Position numbers and translations under genes: made by a program
NCBI GenBank assembly: GCA_013286465.1
Contig: JABDFR010000020.1
Coordinates: 6,613-45,827 of the forward strand
Source: Acidobacteriota bacterium
GTDB taxonomy: Bacteria; Acidobacteriota; Terriglobia; Acidiferrales; UBA7541
Length of the DNA: 39,215 nucleotides
Reading direction: 5' to 3'
Notes under the pieces: generated by a model
Seen by the model: the letters and a program-made list of their open reading frames with translations, nothing else
Told to the model about the DNA's origin: nothing
Databases searched by the model: none
In this document: positions 7,530 to 14,946 of the stretch, piece after piece
How the letters are laid out: every line of letters starts with the position of its first letter
Numbering within the stretch: position 1 is the first letter of the stretch

Positions 7530-8891
7530 ATGTTCTTGGGCCTGCTTCTTTTTCTTCACGTCACCGGATTCGTGCAAGCGCCGTCGCGTCCGAAGGCAGT
7601 CTCCGCCACCGAGCTCGAAAAACTCGCCCAAGAATCCGTCGCGGAGAAAGATTGGGAAACGGCCGCCGATGAATTCCGCCGCGCCATCGAAATCGAGCCG
7701 CGCAATGCGCGCCTGCGCGTCGAACTGAGCGAAGCACTCAGCGCCGCTCAAGATTTTCCGGCCGCCATCGCCGCATTTAATGATGTCTTGCGGCTCGATC
7801 CGCGCAACGAAGCCGCCGAGCTAGGCATCGCCGAAGCCTATCGCAGTGTTTTTAATTACGAGGAGACGCGCAAATTCCTCGACCGCGCCAAGCAGGATCA
7901 TCCTTCGAGCGCCGCGCCCCGCATCGCGCTGGGCCGCCTCGAAATCGAGCTGCAGCATTACGACCGTGCCATCGAAGAATTGCAGTCGGCTATCAAACTC
8001 GTCCCGCGAGACGTCGGTGCGCGCAATGATCTCGCCGCCGCATACCAAGCAAAAGGCGATCTGCCGCAGGCGCTCGAACAGCTTGAAACTGTATTAGCGC
8101 GCGACAATTCCAACGCTTTCGCACATTTTCTGCGCGCGCAAATCTACGCCGACAAAGACGACTCCGAACGCGCCCTGCCGGACGCCCAAGCGGTTGTAGT
8201 CGCCCAGCCCGGAAACATTCGCGGGCGCATCCTGCTCGGCAAAATTCTTCTCCGAGTGCCGAATTGCTCCCGCGCCATCGAAATTCTAAGGCCGCTCGAA
8301 AAGGCGAGCCCGCGCGAGTCCGACGCACTCTTTTTACTGGCCCGCGCGTACCAATGCGCCGGTGACGGCGCGAGCGCCCAGCGCGTAACCGCCGAATTCG
8401 AGCAGTCTTCGAAAGCCGATCGCGCAGCCAATGAAAATTCCACCCAAGCCGGCCACCTCGTCCACGAAGCCAACGACCTCGCCATCAAAAATCAATTCCC
8501 CCAAGCCATGGATCTCCTGAACCAAGCCCTCGAAAAAGATCCCACGAATAGCGATGCGCACGCCCAACTAGCGAAACTGCAATTCTCGAAGGGCGATCTC
8601 GCCAAAGCCGCTGAGTCCATCCAGAAAGCGCTCGCCGCGCGCCCCTACAATCCCGACTATCTCTACGTCTGGGGAAAAATTCTGGAAAAAGAAAACCGCA
8701 CCGACGAAGCCCTGCAGACCTTCGAGAAAATCACGCAAGTAAATCCAAACGAATCCGACGCCTATTTCGAAATCGGCACAATCCAGCAACAAAAAGGCGA
8801 CCGCAAGCAAGCCCAGCAAGCCTACAAAAAAGCCGTAGAACTCTCCCCCGACGATCCTGACTATCGAAAAGCCCTTGAGTCGATCAAGTAG
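7530..8891 (+). CDS. Exported TPR-repeat protein
   Basis: 453 residues. I start at ATG 7530 because it opens directly onto a signal peptide (FLGLLLFLHVTGFVQA), whereas the longer frame from 7476 overlaps the divergent promoter. The rest is a nearly unbroken series of TPR units of 34 residues from about residue 30 to the end (for example EKDWETAADEFRRAIEIEP, PEAIAAFNDVLRLDP-like units, and a last unit KGDRKQAQQAYKKAVELSP). TPR arrays bind partner proteins; no catalytic domain is present, so the role is probably as a periplasmic scaffold or adaptor. It is transcribed alone, divergently from the nucleoside hydrolase operon. The TAG stop lies within the hairpin CGCCAGCGC/GCGCTGGCG that starts at 8892. 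Confidence 0.85.
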   Translation: MFLGLLLFLHVTGFVQAPSRPKAVSATELEKLAQESVAEKDWETAADEFRRAIEIEPRNARLRVELSEALSAAQDFPAAIAAFNDVLRLDPRNEAAELGIAEAYRSVFNYEETRKFLDRAKQDHPSSAAPRIALGRLEIELQHYDRAIEELQSAIKLVPRDVGARNDLAAAYQAKGDLPQALEQLETVLARDNSNAFAHFLRAQIYADKDDSERALPDAQAVVVAQPGNIRGRILLGKILLRVPNCSRAIEILRPLEKASPRESDALFLLARAYQCAGDGASAQRVTAEFEQSSKADRAANENSTQAGHLVHEANDLAIKNQFPQAMDLLNQALEKDPTNSDAHAQLAKLQFSKGDLAKAAESIQKALAARPYNPDYLYVWGKILEKENRTDEALQTFEKITQVNPNESDAYFEIGTIQQQKGDRKQAQQAYKKAVELSPDDPDYRKALESIK

Positions 8892-8933
8892 CGCCAGCGC
8901 GGACGAGCCCCGTAGCGCTGGCGTCCCGCCGGC
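8888..8933 (+). repeat. GTAGCGC hairpin repeat at a gene end, copy 1 of 2
   Basis: CGCCAGCGC (8892-8900) pairs with GCGCTGGCG (8915-8923), right after the TPR stop codon, so it may act as a terminator. The segment 8907-8933 is identical over 27 bases to 32201-32227, including the GTAGCGCTGGCGTCC core. Confidence 0.75.
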
Positions 8934-9097
8934 CTCTTACGATCGCGATCGGGCCACAGGCGACAATCACGCGCGGCCTACAAACTCTCGATACCCTCTG
9001 TGCTAGTCAATTTGCTCCGCCCGCGCGCGCAGTTTTGGTTGGTCATGCGCTAGCAAGAGCCGGCGGCGACGCCAGCGGTGCGTCTCAGCGAGCGTAC

Positions 9098-10291
9098 TCA
9101 GTACATAATTGTGCGGGTCAGATGATGAGGCCAGAACGTGGTGTGATAAGGCAGCCAAAGACGCGCGTCGATCTGCGGAATGATCACCTGCACATCCGCA
9201 GGCCGAATCTTGTTCACTTCTTCGCGCAAAAGCGCAGTGGCATAAAGCATATGCGCCCGAACCTCAATTTCCTGCGTACTATCCCGAGCAATCATCTGAT
9301 ACGAATTGATAGTCTGCTCCAGCGCCGGCGAATATTTCAAAATCCCCAAAATCCGCAGCGCCGCCGGCACAATATAATCCGCAAACGCGGTCATCTTCTC
9401 CGGATCATCCAGCTTGAACCACCCGCGCCGGTGCAAATTCGCATACAGCATCCAAATCCCAAGCTGCGGCAATTTATAAAATTTAATCTCCTGCCCGTCG
9501 TACATGCTCACGTCATTAAAGCGGGGAAATTCCTTCACTAGCCGGTCGACTGACCCGTTGCCATTGTCATAAAGCCGCGGCGAGCAATCGCTGACGAAAT
9601 TGTGAAAATGCCCGTCATACTTCTTCACCAGCACGCCGCCGACTTCGTGCAACACCGCCAATTTTTCATCCAGCATCGGCATCTCAATATTGCCGCTAAA
9701 AATCTCCGCCAATTGCTTGCGTGAAATCTCCGCCAGAAATTTTCCATCCAGCACAGGAATCTTGTTATCCATCGCCCGCTTCAAGCAGGCAAACTCCGCA
9801 TCCGAATCCGACCAATTCTGCCCCGCATACTGCGTCTGAAATTTCACATGCGTAGAAAAATCCGTAAACGCCGTATCAATCGAATCCGAAACCATAATGA
9901 AATCCACGGCCTCGTGCGGATCTTCCTTTCCGATTCCGTAAGGCAGCGCATATTCCGGCATCGGCAACTCTTCGTAAGCCATCCATCGCGCCACTTCAAC
10001 AATGCGATCAACATCAGTAGAAACATCGCGCGAATGTTCAATCACCGGATGCAGACTATCAAGCACCGGACTACCAATCGGTTTCGGCCATCGCACCGGT
10101 TCTTTGTCCGCCACGCCGCTCCCTCCAAAAAAAGAAGCCGCCGAGAGCTTATCGCTCCCGGCGGCCAAAACTGCAGTCAGACTTCCAACCTCGCGTAAAA
10201 ACTGGCGGCGTCCCCTCAGAGTAAACCCCCTAGAATTGGAATCGCACGCCAAACTGCGCCGCAAAAGGCGTAGCCCCAGGCGCCAATTCAT
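9098..10291 (-). CDS. Queuosine-salvage family protein (QNG1/DUF2419) with Tat-like N-terminus
   Basis: About 397 residues. From residue ~85 on it aligns by eye with eukaryotic queuosine 5'-phosphate N-glycosylase (C9orf64/QNG1). Shared features, in order: CLKRAMDNKIPV; the MPMLDEKLAVLHEVG helix; FPRFNDVSMYDGQEIKFYK; KMTAFADYIVPAALRILGILKYS; a QEIEVRA segment; DARLW; and the terminal HHLTRTIMY (HRIRCIYY in the human protein). Known members release queuine from queuosine or its 5'-phosphate in the cytoplasm. Here the N-terminus has RRQFLREVG plus a short hydrophobic stretch, resembling a Tat signal, so export is possible. The eukaryotic NFSFW motif is replaced by DTAFTD. The start is uncertain: ATG 10291 lies inside the receptor gene (62-base overlap) with no clear ribosome binding site; TTG 10294 is an alternative. 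It is last in the operon. Confidence 0.85.
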   Translation of the reverse strand: MNWRLGLRLLRRSLACDSNSRGFTLRGRRQFLREVGSLTAVLAAGSDKLSAASFFGGSGVADKEPVRWPKPIGSPVLDSLHPVIEHSRDVSTDVDRIVEVARWMAYEELPMPEYALPYGIGKEDPHEAVDFIMVSDSIDTAFTDFSTHVKFQTQYAGQNWSDSDAEFACLKRAMDNKIPVLDGKFLAEISRKQLAEIFSGNIEMPMLDEKLAVLHEVGGVLVKKYDGHFHNFVSDCSPRLYDNGNGSVDRLVKEFPRFNDVSMYDGQEIKFYKLPQLGIWMLYANLHRRGWFKLDDPEKMTAFADYIVPAALRILGILKYSPALEQTINSYQMIARDSTQEIEVRAHMLYATALLREEVNKIRPADVQVIIPQIDARLWLPYHTTFWPHHLTRTIMY

Positions 10292-13200
10292 CAAGCGTCC
10301 GGTATTTCGTTCCGCCGTTATCCTGCGAAATATCGCCGGGCTTCGGCAGTGCCGTCAGCGGCGGACAGTTCAACGACACGCTATTCGGGAAATACGAGCA
10401 TCCGGTAAGCGGCAAATCGACGAAAGCACTGTGATCCGGGTTCGAGTACAGATTGCTCGCATTCGTAACGTTGAACAAATCAGCCGACAGTCGAATCTGG
10501 TACCTCTCGCCAATGTTGAAATCCTTGGAAATGCGCATATCCCAGTTGGCGTAATAAGGCTGGCGACCGGGATAGTCCGGCATCAAGAAAGGCTTCCCGC
10601 TACCGAGCTGTACCGCCGGGCGATCGTTCGTTCCGAAGCCCTGGTTGCTCGTACCGTCGCCGTTAATGTCGACTGTAATGTACGCCGGGTACGCGAGCCC
10701 GCTATGCGCGATGAAGTTCGTGCTCCAGGTAAAGCCCAAGGGCAAGTTGACGACACCGCCTGCCTTGAACTGGTGCACGATGTCCAGCCCGGTCCGCCCG
10801 TAATCCAGATTCAGATTGATCGGATCCTGCGGTCCAAAGAACGAATCGGTATCCCGCTCGCTCGATGCGTTGGCGTAATTCCGCGACCATGTGTAATTCG
10901 CGAACATCTGGAAATGATTCGCGAAACGCTTGTTCACCGCGGCCACGAACTCGTGATAATTCCCGTGCCCAAAGCTCGCCAGCGAAGTGTTGGAAAACAT
11001 CGTGGGGTCCTGCAGCGTCAGCTCGTTGAAACCACCATTCGCCCCGTTCAGTTGCGCTCCGCCGTCCACCGGCGTTCCGGCCAACAACGTTCGGCCGAAC
11101 GAATCCGTGCCCGCGGACACCACGTTTCTATTCCATATCGTTGTACTGAATCCTCCTATACGTAAATCATCCGAATGCACGAACGCATAATTCGCCGAAA
11201 TCGTCCAGCTCTTCGCGATCGTCGTCTCCACGCCAATCGTCAAGTTCTGCACCTTTGGATTTCGGAAGGACGGATCGACGTACGTCGGAGAAGGGCATCC
11301 TTCCGCCGAAGCGCAGAGATCGCTAACTCCGAACGGTAGGGCAGACGGGAACAGGTAGGGAAATCCGCTGGTCGGTGTGCAGCCGAACACCGGCGGGCAG
11401 AACAATGTGGCGTTTCTGGCGCTGCCGATCGATGGGAAGAAAATCGTCGGTGTCTGGGCGTAATAGACTCCATAGGCCGCACGGAACACCGTTGGGTGCG
11501 CAGTCCCAAACGCGTTCCAAGCAATTCCCACGCGCGGCCCCCACTGTTTGTAGTCGTTCGGGACGCCCTGCGGAACGGGAGCCGCATGCGTTCCCGATCC
11601 CTGCCCGACGAGTACCGAGGTGCCCCAGATTGGCGTCTGAATCGCCGGATTTCGGGTTCCGTCCCAGCGCAAGCCGTAGGTCAGTGTCACGTGCGGAGTT
11701 ACTTGCCACTTGTCCTGCGCGTACAAGCCGATGCCTGTTTGATAGGCCGGCTTCAACTCGCTCGCCGCAAACACATTCACACCGTTCAAGCCAAAACCTT
11801 GGAAATAAAAATTCGGGTTCGGCGCCGTCGGGAGCGGCAAAGTGTGGTTCGCGCAAATCTCGGGATCGCCCGTATTCGGATCGAAATCGCAAAGCGAGCT
11901 AAACGTATACTCGCCCGCGCTCCATCCGGCAAAAATGTCCTTGCGGTCGACGAATGAATCCACATCCCCGCCGAACTTCAGGTCGTGTTTGCCAAACGTG
12001 TAGGAGAAGTTGTCCTGTACCTGTAGCTTTCCGTTGTCGTTGTTGGCGGGCAAGTAGAAGCGCTGCCCGAAGTTTCCGATACCTGTGATTTGAATTTCTG
12101 GAGCGCCGTCCTGGATGGGCTGGCGTTTGCGCGTCTCGCCCTCGATGCCCACGTGAGCTTCATTCACTTTCCGGCCAAGAACCGTGGTAATCGAAAAGAC
12201 GCCGCTAATCCCCTGATTGACGAAATTCTCAGTGTTGCCGATCGCGTCAAAGGTCTCTGACTGCCCCTGTCCTCCGGTAAACCCGTTCGTATGGTTTCGC
12301 GTGCCGAACCCGCGGATACTGAAGTGGTTCGCAGGGCTAAACTGATAGTCGTAGTGGCCCAGAAGCGTAAAGAAATTCTGGTATTGAGTGTGCGGTCCCT
12401 CAAAATCGTGAAGGCTGGTCGTTATCCCATAGCACGCCGACAATAGCGGCATGCCTGCGTCACCCAGGCAGTTCGCGGGAAGTGTGTCCGTCGTCCCCGG
12501 CGCGACCGCCGGAATGATGGGACCCGTTCCCACCGCCGCCAATTGCGCTTCGCAATCCGCGTTGCCGCTGCCCGGCGGGCAGAACACCGTCGTCAACGGT
12601 CCGTTCTCTCGCTGAATGTCTGTCGACAAGAACAGGAACTGCCGGTCCTTGTGAATCGGGAATCCCACCGACCCTCCGAACTGATTTTGCCGGTTGATGT
12701 TCGACGGCGTCCCGAGCGCGTCGTTCGAGGTCAGGCCTCCGCCGCGATAATACTCATGCGCCTCACCGTGCAATTCATTCGTGCCCGACTTAGTCACCAC
12801 GTTCAACAATCCGCCTGTCGCGCGTCCGAATTCCGGCGCGAATCCGTTCGTCACCACTTGGAATTCCTGCACGGCCTCGAGCGGAATCGTCAGGTTCTTC
12901 GTCTCCAGCGATCCGAAATTCTCGCCGAAGAAATTGTTTGTCGTGTCCATTCCATCGACCACCAAGCCGCTGTAATCGCTTTGCTGCCCGCCGAGCCGCA
13001 GGCCGCCACGCAGTCCAGGCACCACCTGTGCGGACGGGCTCAATGTCGCCAAGTCGCGGTAATCGCGCCCCGGGAACGGCAAATTCTCAACGCTGCGCGA
13101 ATCCAGCAATTGCGTGATTCCGGCCGTAGACGTATCCACAACCTGGCCGCTCGCGGTTACCTCCACGGTGGTAGCCTGCGCCTTCAGCGGCATCTCAATA

Positions 13201-13547
13201 TCGATAGTGATCGACGATCCGATCGGCAACTGAATTCCCTTCGTGGTCGTCACCGCGAACCCGGCAGACTCCGCCACGATCGTATATTCCCCAGGCGGCA
13301 CAGCCTCGAAGTCGTAATCGCCCGACGCGCCCGATGTCAGCTCGCGGTGAATTCCTGTCGACGGATTCGTCAAAGTCACCTTCGCTCCCGGCACCACTGC
13401 GTGCGATTTGTCCGTCACCGTTCCATGGATCGCGCCGCGTTCCAAAGACTGTGCATGCGAAGCCAGCGGCGCAAACAATAGGCACAGAATCGCCGCGCAA
13501 GATAGAATCAGCATCCGCAATTTCATCTGCTGTAAATTCATTCTCAT
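10230..13547 (-). CDS. TonB-dependent outer-membrane receptor with carboxypeptidase-regulatory domain (Oar-like)
   Basis: About 1105 residues from ATG 13547. Signal peptide at residues 9-33 (ILSCAAILCLLFAPLASHA). Then a CarboxypepD_reg-like beta-sandwich (GAIHGTVTDKSHAVVPGAKV to PPGEYTIVAESAGF), a plug domain (LENLPF-like SVENLPFPGRDYRDLATLSP, VVDGMDTTNNF, FGRATGGLLNVVTKSGTNE), and a long beta-barrel ending in FGVRFQF, the aromatic end expected for outer-membrane assembly. The Oar-like family is greatly expanded in Acidobacteria and takes up large ligands using TonB energy; its ligands are mostly unknown. GGAGTAAAAGGA precedes the ATG pair at 13547/13541. It sits 51 bases after an exported nucleoside hydrolase and overlaps the queuosine-salvage gene, so its ligand may be a nucleoside or nucleic acid breakdown product. 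Confidence 0.93.
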   Translation of the reverse strand: MRMNLQQMKLRMLILSCAAILCLLFAPLASHAQSLERGAIHGTVTDKSHAVVPGAKVTLTNPSTGIHRELTSGASGDYDFEAVPPGEYTIVAESAGFAVTTTKGIQLPIGSSITIDIEMPLKAQATTVEVTASGQVVDTSTAGITQLLDSRSVENLPFPGRDYRDLATLSPSAQVVPGLRGGLRLGGQQSDYSGLVVDGMDTTNNFFGENFGSLETKNLTIPLEAVQEFQVVTNGFAPEFGRATGGLLNVVTKSGTNELHGEAHEYYRGGGLTSNDALGTPSNINRQNQFGGSVGFPIHKDRQFLFLSTDIQRENGPLTTVFCPPGSGNADCEAQLAAVGTGPIIPAVAPGTTDTLPANCLGDAGMPLLSACYGITTSLHDFEGPHTQYQNFFTLLGHYDYQFSPANHFSIRGFGTRNHTNGFTGGQGQSETFDAIGNTENFVNQGISGVFSITTVLGRKVNEAHVGIEGETRKRQPIQDGAPEIQITGIGNFGQRFYLPANNDNGKLQVQDNFSYTFGKHDLKFGGDVDSFVDRKDIFAGWSAGEYTFSSLCDFDPNTGDPEICANHTLPLPTAPNPNFYFQGFGLNGVNVFAASELKPAYQTGIGLYAQDKWQVTPHVTLTYGLRWDGTRNPAIQTPIWGTSVLVGQGSGTHAAPVPQGVPNDYKQWGPRVGIAWNAFGTAHPTVFRAAYGVYYAQTPTIFFPSIGSARNATLFCPPVFGCTPTSGFPYLFPSALPFGVSDLCASAEGCPSPTYVDPSFRNPKVQNLTIGVETTIAKSWTISANYAFVHSDDLRIGGFSTTIWNRNVVSAGTDSFGRTLLAGTPVDGGAQLNGANGGFNELTLQDPTMFSNTSLASFGHGNYHEFVAAVNKRFANHFQMFANYTWSRNYANASSERDTDSFFGPQDPINLNLDYGRTGLDIVHQFKAGGVVNLPLGFTWSTNFIAHSGLAYPAYITVDINGDGTSNQGFGTNDRPAVQLGSGKPFLMPDYPGRQPYYANWDMRISKDFNIGERYQIRLSADLFNVTNASNLYSNPDHSAFVDLPLTGCSYFPNSVSLNCPPLTALPKPGDISQDNGGTKYRTLDELAPGATPFAAQFGVRFQF

Positions 13548-13598
13548 TTTCCTTTTACTCCTCAAGGTAATCCCCACCGGTCGATCTCTTCGCAATTC

Positions 13599-14672
13599 CT
13601 ACTTGCCCTGAATTCTGGAAATAAAAAGTGACGCGAATTTCTCCGCGTTCGATCCCACCGCCACCTGCGCGTTGGGCTTCACCGGCTCCAGCGCCTCAAT
13701 CCACAACCGTCCATCGTGCGGCACATTCCGCTCAATCGAATTCCGCCGGTTCGCCACCGTCTCGCCGCGCGTAAACTCCCCGCGCGTCTCCACGTCCACG
13801 TGCATGGGCTTCGTCTCAATTACCGATCGGTCAATTGCCGCGCCCACTGCCAGCGGGTCGTACATCGCCGTCCCATCCACCCCAAATTTCTGCGAGAGCG
13901 CCACCAGGTACTTCAGCACCGCCACCACAAAATCATTCTCAGGCCCATGCGTCTTGCTCAACGCTTCCACTTGCTTCGAACCAAAAAGCGTCCGCTCGCC
14001 CACGTCCGAACCCACCATCGTCAACGGCCACGCCGCCTGAAACACAATCTGCGCCGCTTCCGGATCGCCATAAATATTCGCTTCCGCCGAAGCATTCACG
14101 TTCCCGCCGGTAATCGACCCGCCCATGATCACCACTTCCTTCACCAAGGGCACAATCGAAGGATCTTTCTCCACCGCCAGCGCAATATTCGTCAACGGCC
14201 CCACCGGCACCAAAGTAATCTCATGCGGCGCCGCGTGAATCGTCTCAATAATCAAGTCCGGCGCCCAACGCCCATCCGCCTTGCACTTACTAGCCGGCAA
14301 TTCCACATTCGCCAGCCCATTCGCGCCATGCCAAAATTCCGCAGTAATCAATTTCTGAAACAGCGGATGCTGTGCCCCGCCCGCCACCGGAATATCGCAG
14401 CGCCCCGCCAACGAAACAATCTTGAGCGCGTTCCCGAGCCCCATCTCCGCAGTCACGTTTCCGGGCACCACGGTAATCGCGCGCACATCCAGTTCCGGCG
14501 AATTCAACGCCAGCAAGATCGCCAGCGCATCATCCGTTCCCGGATCAGTATCAATAATCACGCGTTGCGGCGCAGTGAATCCCGCCACAGACGCATTCGC
14601 CAAAGGAAATCCGCCGATACCAACAAGACTCAGGCAGGCAATAAAGGCGCACGTAGTCCGAAATGTCGACAA
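13599..14672 (-). CDS. Exported inosine/uridine-preferring nucleoside hydrolase
   Basis: 357 residues. The start is TTG 14672-14670; no in-frame ATG exists near the N-terminus, and the promoter at 14712-14740 puts the transcript start about 30 bases upstream. Residues 1-28 are a signal peptide ending ANA. The calcium-binding motif is canonical (IIDTDPGTDDALA, near 39-51). Other IUNH landmarks are VPVGPLTNIALAVEKDP, MGGSI, EANIYGDPEAAQIVF and YDPLAVGAAI, whose Asp closes the metal site; the common catalytic His before it is Tyr. The enzyme class hydrolyses the N-glycosidic bond of ribonucleosides to base plus ribose. Unlike most cytoplasmic members this one should act in the periplasm. It leads an operon with a TonB receptor and a queuosine-salvage homologue. 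Confidence 0.92.
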   Translation of the reverse strand: MSTFRTTCAFIACLSLVGIGGFPLANASVAGFTAPQRVIIDTDPGTDDALAILLALNSPELDVRAITVVPGNVTAEMGLGNALKIVSLAGRCDIPVAGGAQHPLFQKLITAEFWHGANGLANVELPASKCKADGRWAPDLIIETIHAAPHEITLVPVGPLTNIALAVEKDPSIVPLVKEVVIMGGSITGGNVNASAEANIYGDPEAAQIVFQAAWPLTMVGSDVGERTLFGSKQVEALSKTHGPENDFVVAVLKYLVALSQKFGVDGTAMYDPLAVGAAIDRSVIETKPMHVDVETRGEFTRGETVANRRNSIERNVPHDGRLWIEALEPVKPNAQVAVGSNAEKFASLFISRIQGK

Positions 14673-14711
14673 ACGATTCAGAACACAACCCCCAGCGCAC
14701 GAATGACGGGT

Positions 14712-14740
14712 AGCCTAGCCGTGGGTATATACACTGTCAA
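14712..14740 (-). promoter_or_regulatory. Sigma70-type promoter of the hydrolase-receptor-queuosine operon
   Basis: On the minus strand, a perfect -35 TTGACA (14740-14735) is followed after 17 bases by -10 TAGGCT (14717-14712). A start near 14705 gives a leader of about 33 bases. Confidence 0.6.
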
Positions 14741-14771
14741 GCGCAAACTCCCCCGCATCGCGCGCAAAAAC

Positions 14772-14786
14772 TGTAACAATGTTACA
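14772..14786. promoter_or_regulatory. Palindromic operator candidate
   Basis: TGTAACAATGTTACA is a perfect inverted repeat with 6-base arms and a 3-base centre. It lies about 30 bases upstream of the -35 box, roughly at -74 for the minus-strand operon, where activators commonly bind. It could also serve the divergent ASPIC gene. Confidence 0.45.
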
Positions 14787-14809
14787 AACGCGCCAGCTCG
14801 TAGTTGTAC

Positions 14810-14878
14810 GTAGGGGACGGTGCTTTCTTGTCCGCCAGTCCGCCTAGGCGGAGAGGAAGCCCTCCCGCTCTTCGGCCA
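14810..14878 (+). repeat. GTAG hairpin repeat, copy 2 of 8
   Basis: Starts GTAGGGGACGGTGCTTTC, has the stem TCCGCCTAGGCGGA in its middle, and ends CCCTCCCGCTCTTCGGCC. It lies in the divergent intergenic region. Confidence 0.88.
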
Positions 14879-14928
14879 TCTTTTTTCGGTCGCTGTAAAC
14901 AATCCGCCGAACGCCATCCCACCCGCGA

Positions 14929-14937
14929 TGTTAGAAT
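14929..14937 (+). promoter_or_regulatory. Extended -10 promoter of the ASPIC/UnbV gene
   Basis: TGTTAGAAT (TGn plus TAGAAT) ends nine bases before the ATG at 14947, so the transcript would be leaderless or nearly so. No Shine-Dalgarno sequence is present. Confidence 0.4.
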
Positions 14938-14946
14938 TCGCCCGCG

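Noticed and set aside
6686..7672. Plus-strand open frame of 328 codons
   Set aside because: Antisense to the nucleoside hydrolase and crosses its promoter.
12543..14813. Plus-strand frames at 12543-13481 and 13716-14813
   Set aside because: Antisense to the TonB receptor and nucleoside hydrolase; Arg/His-rich with no domain.
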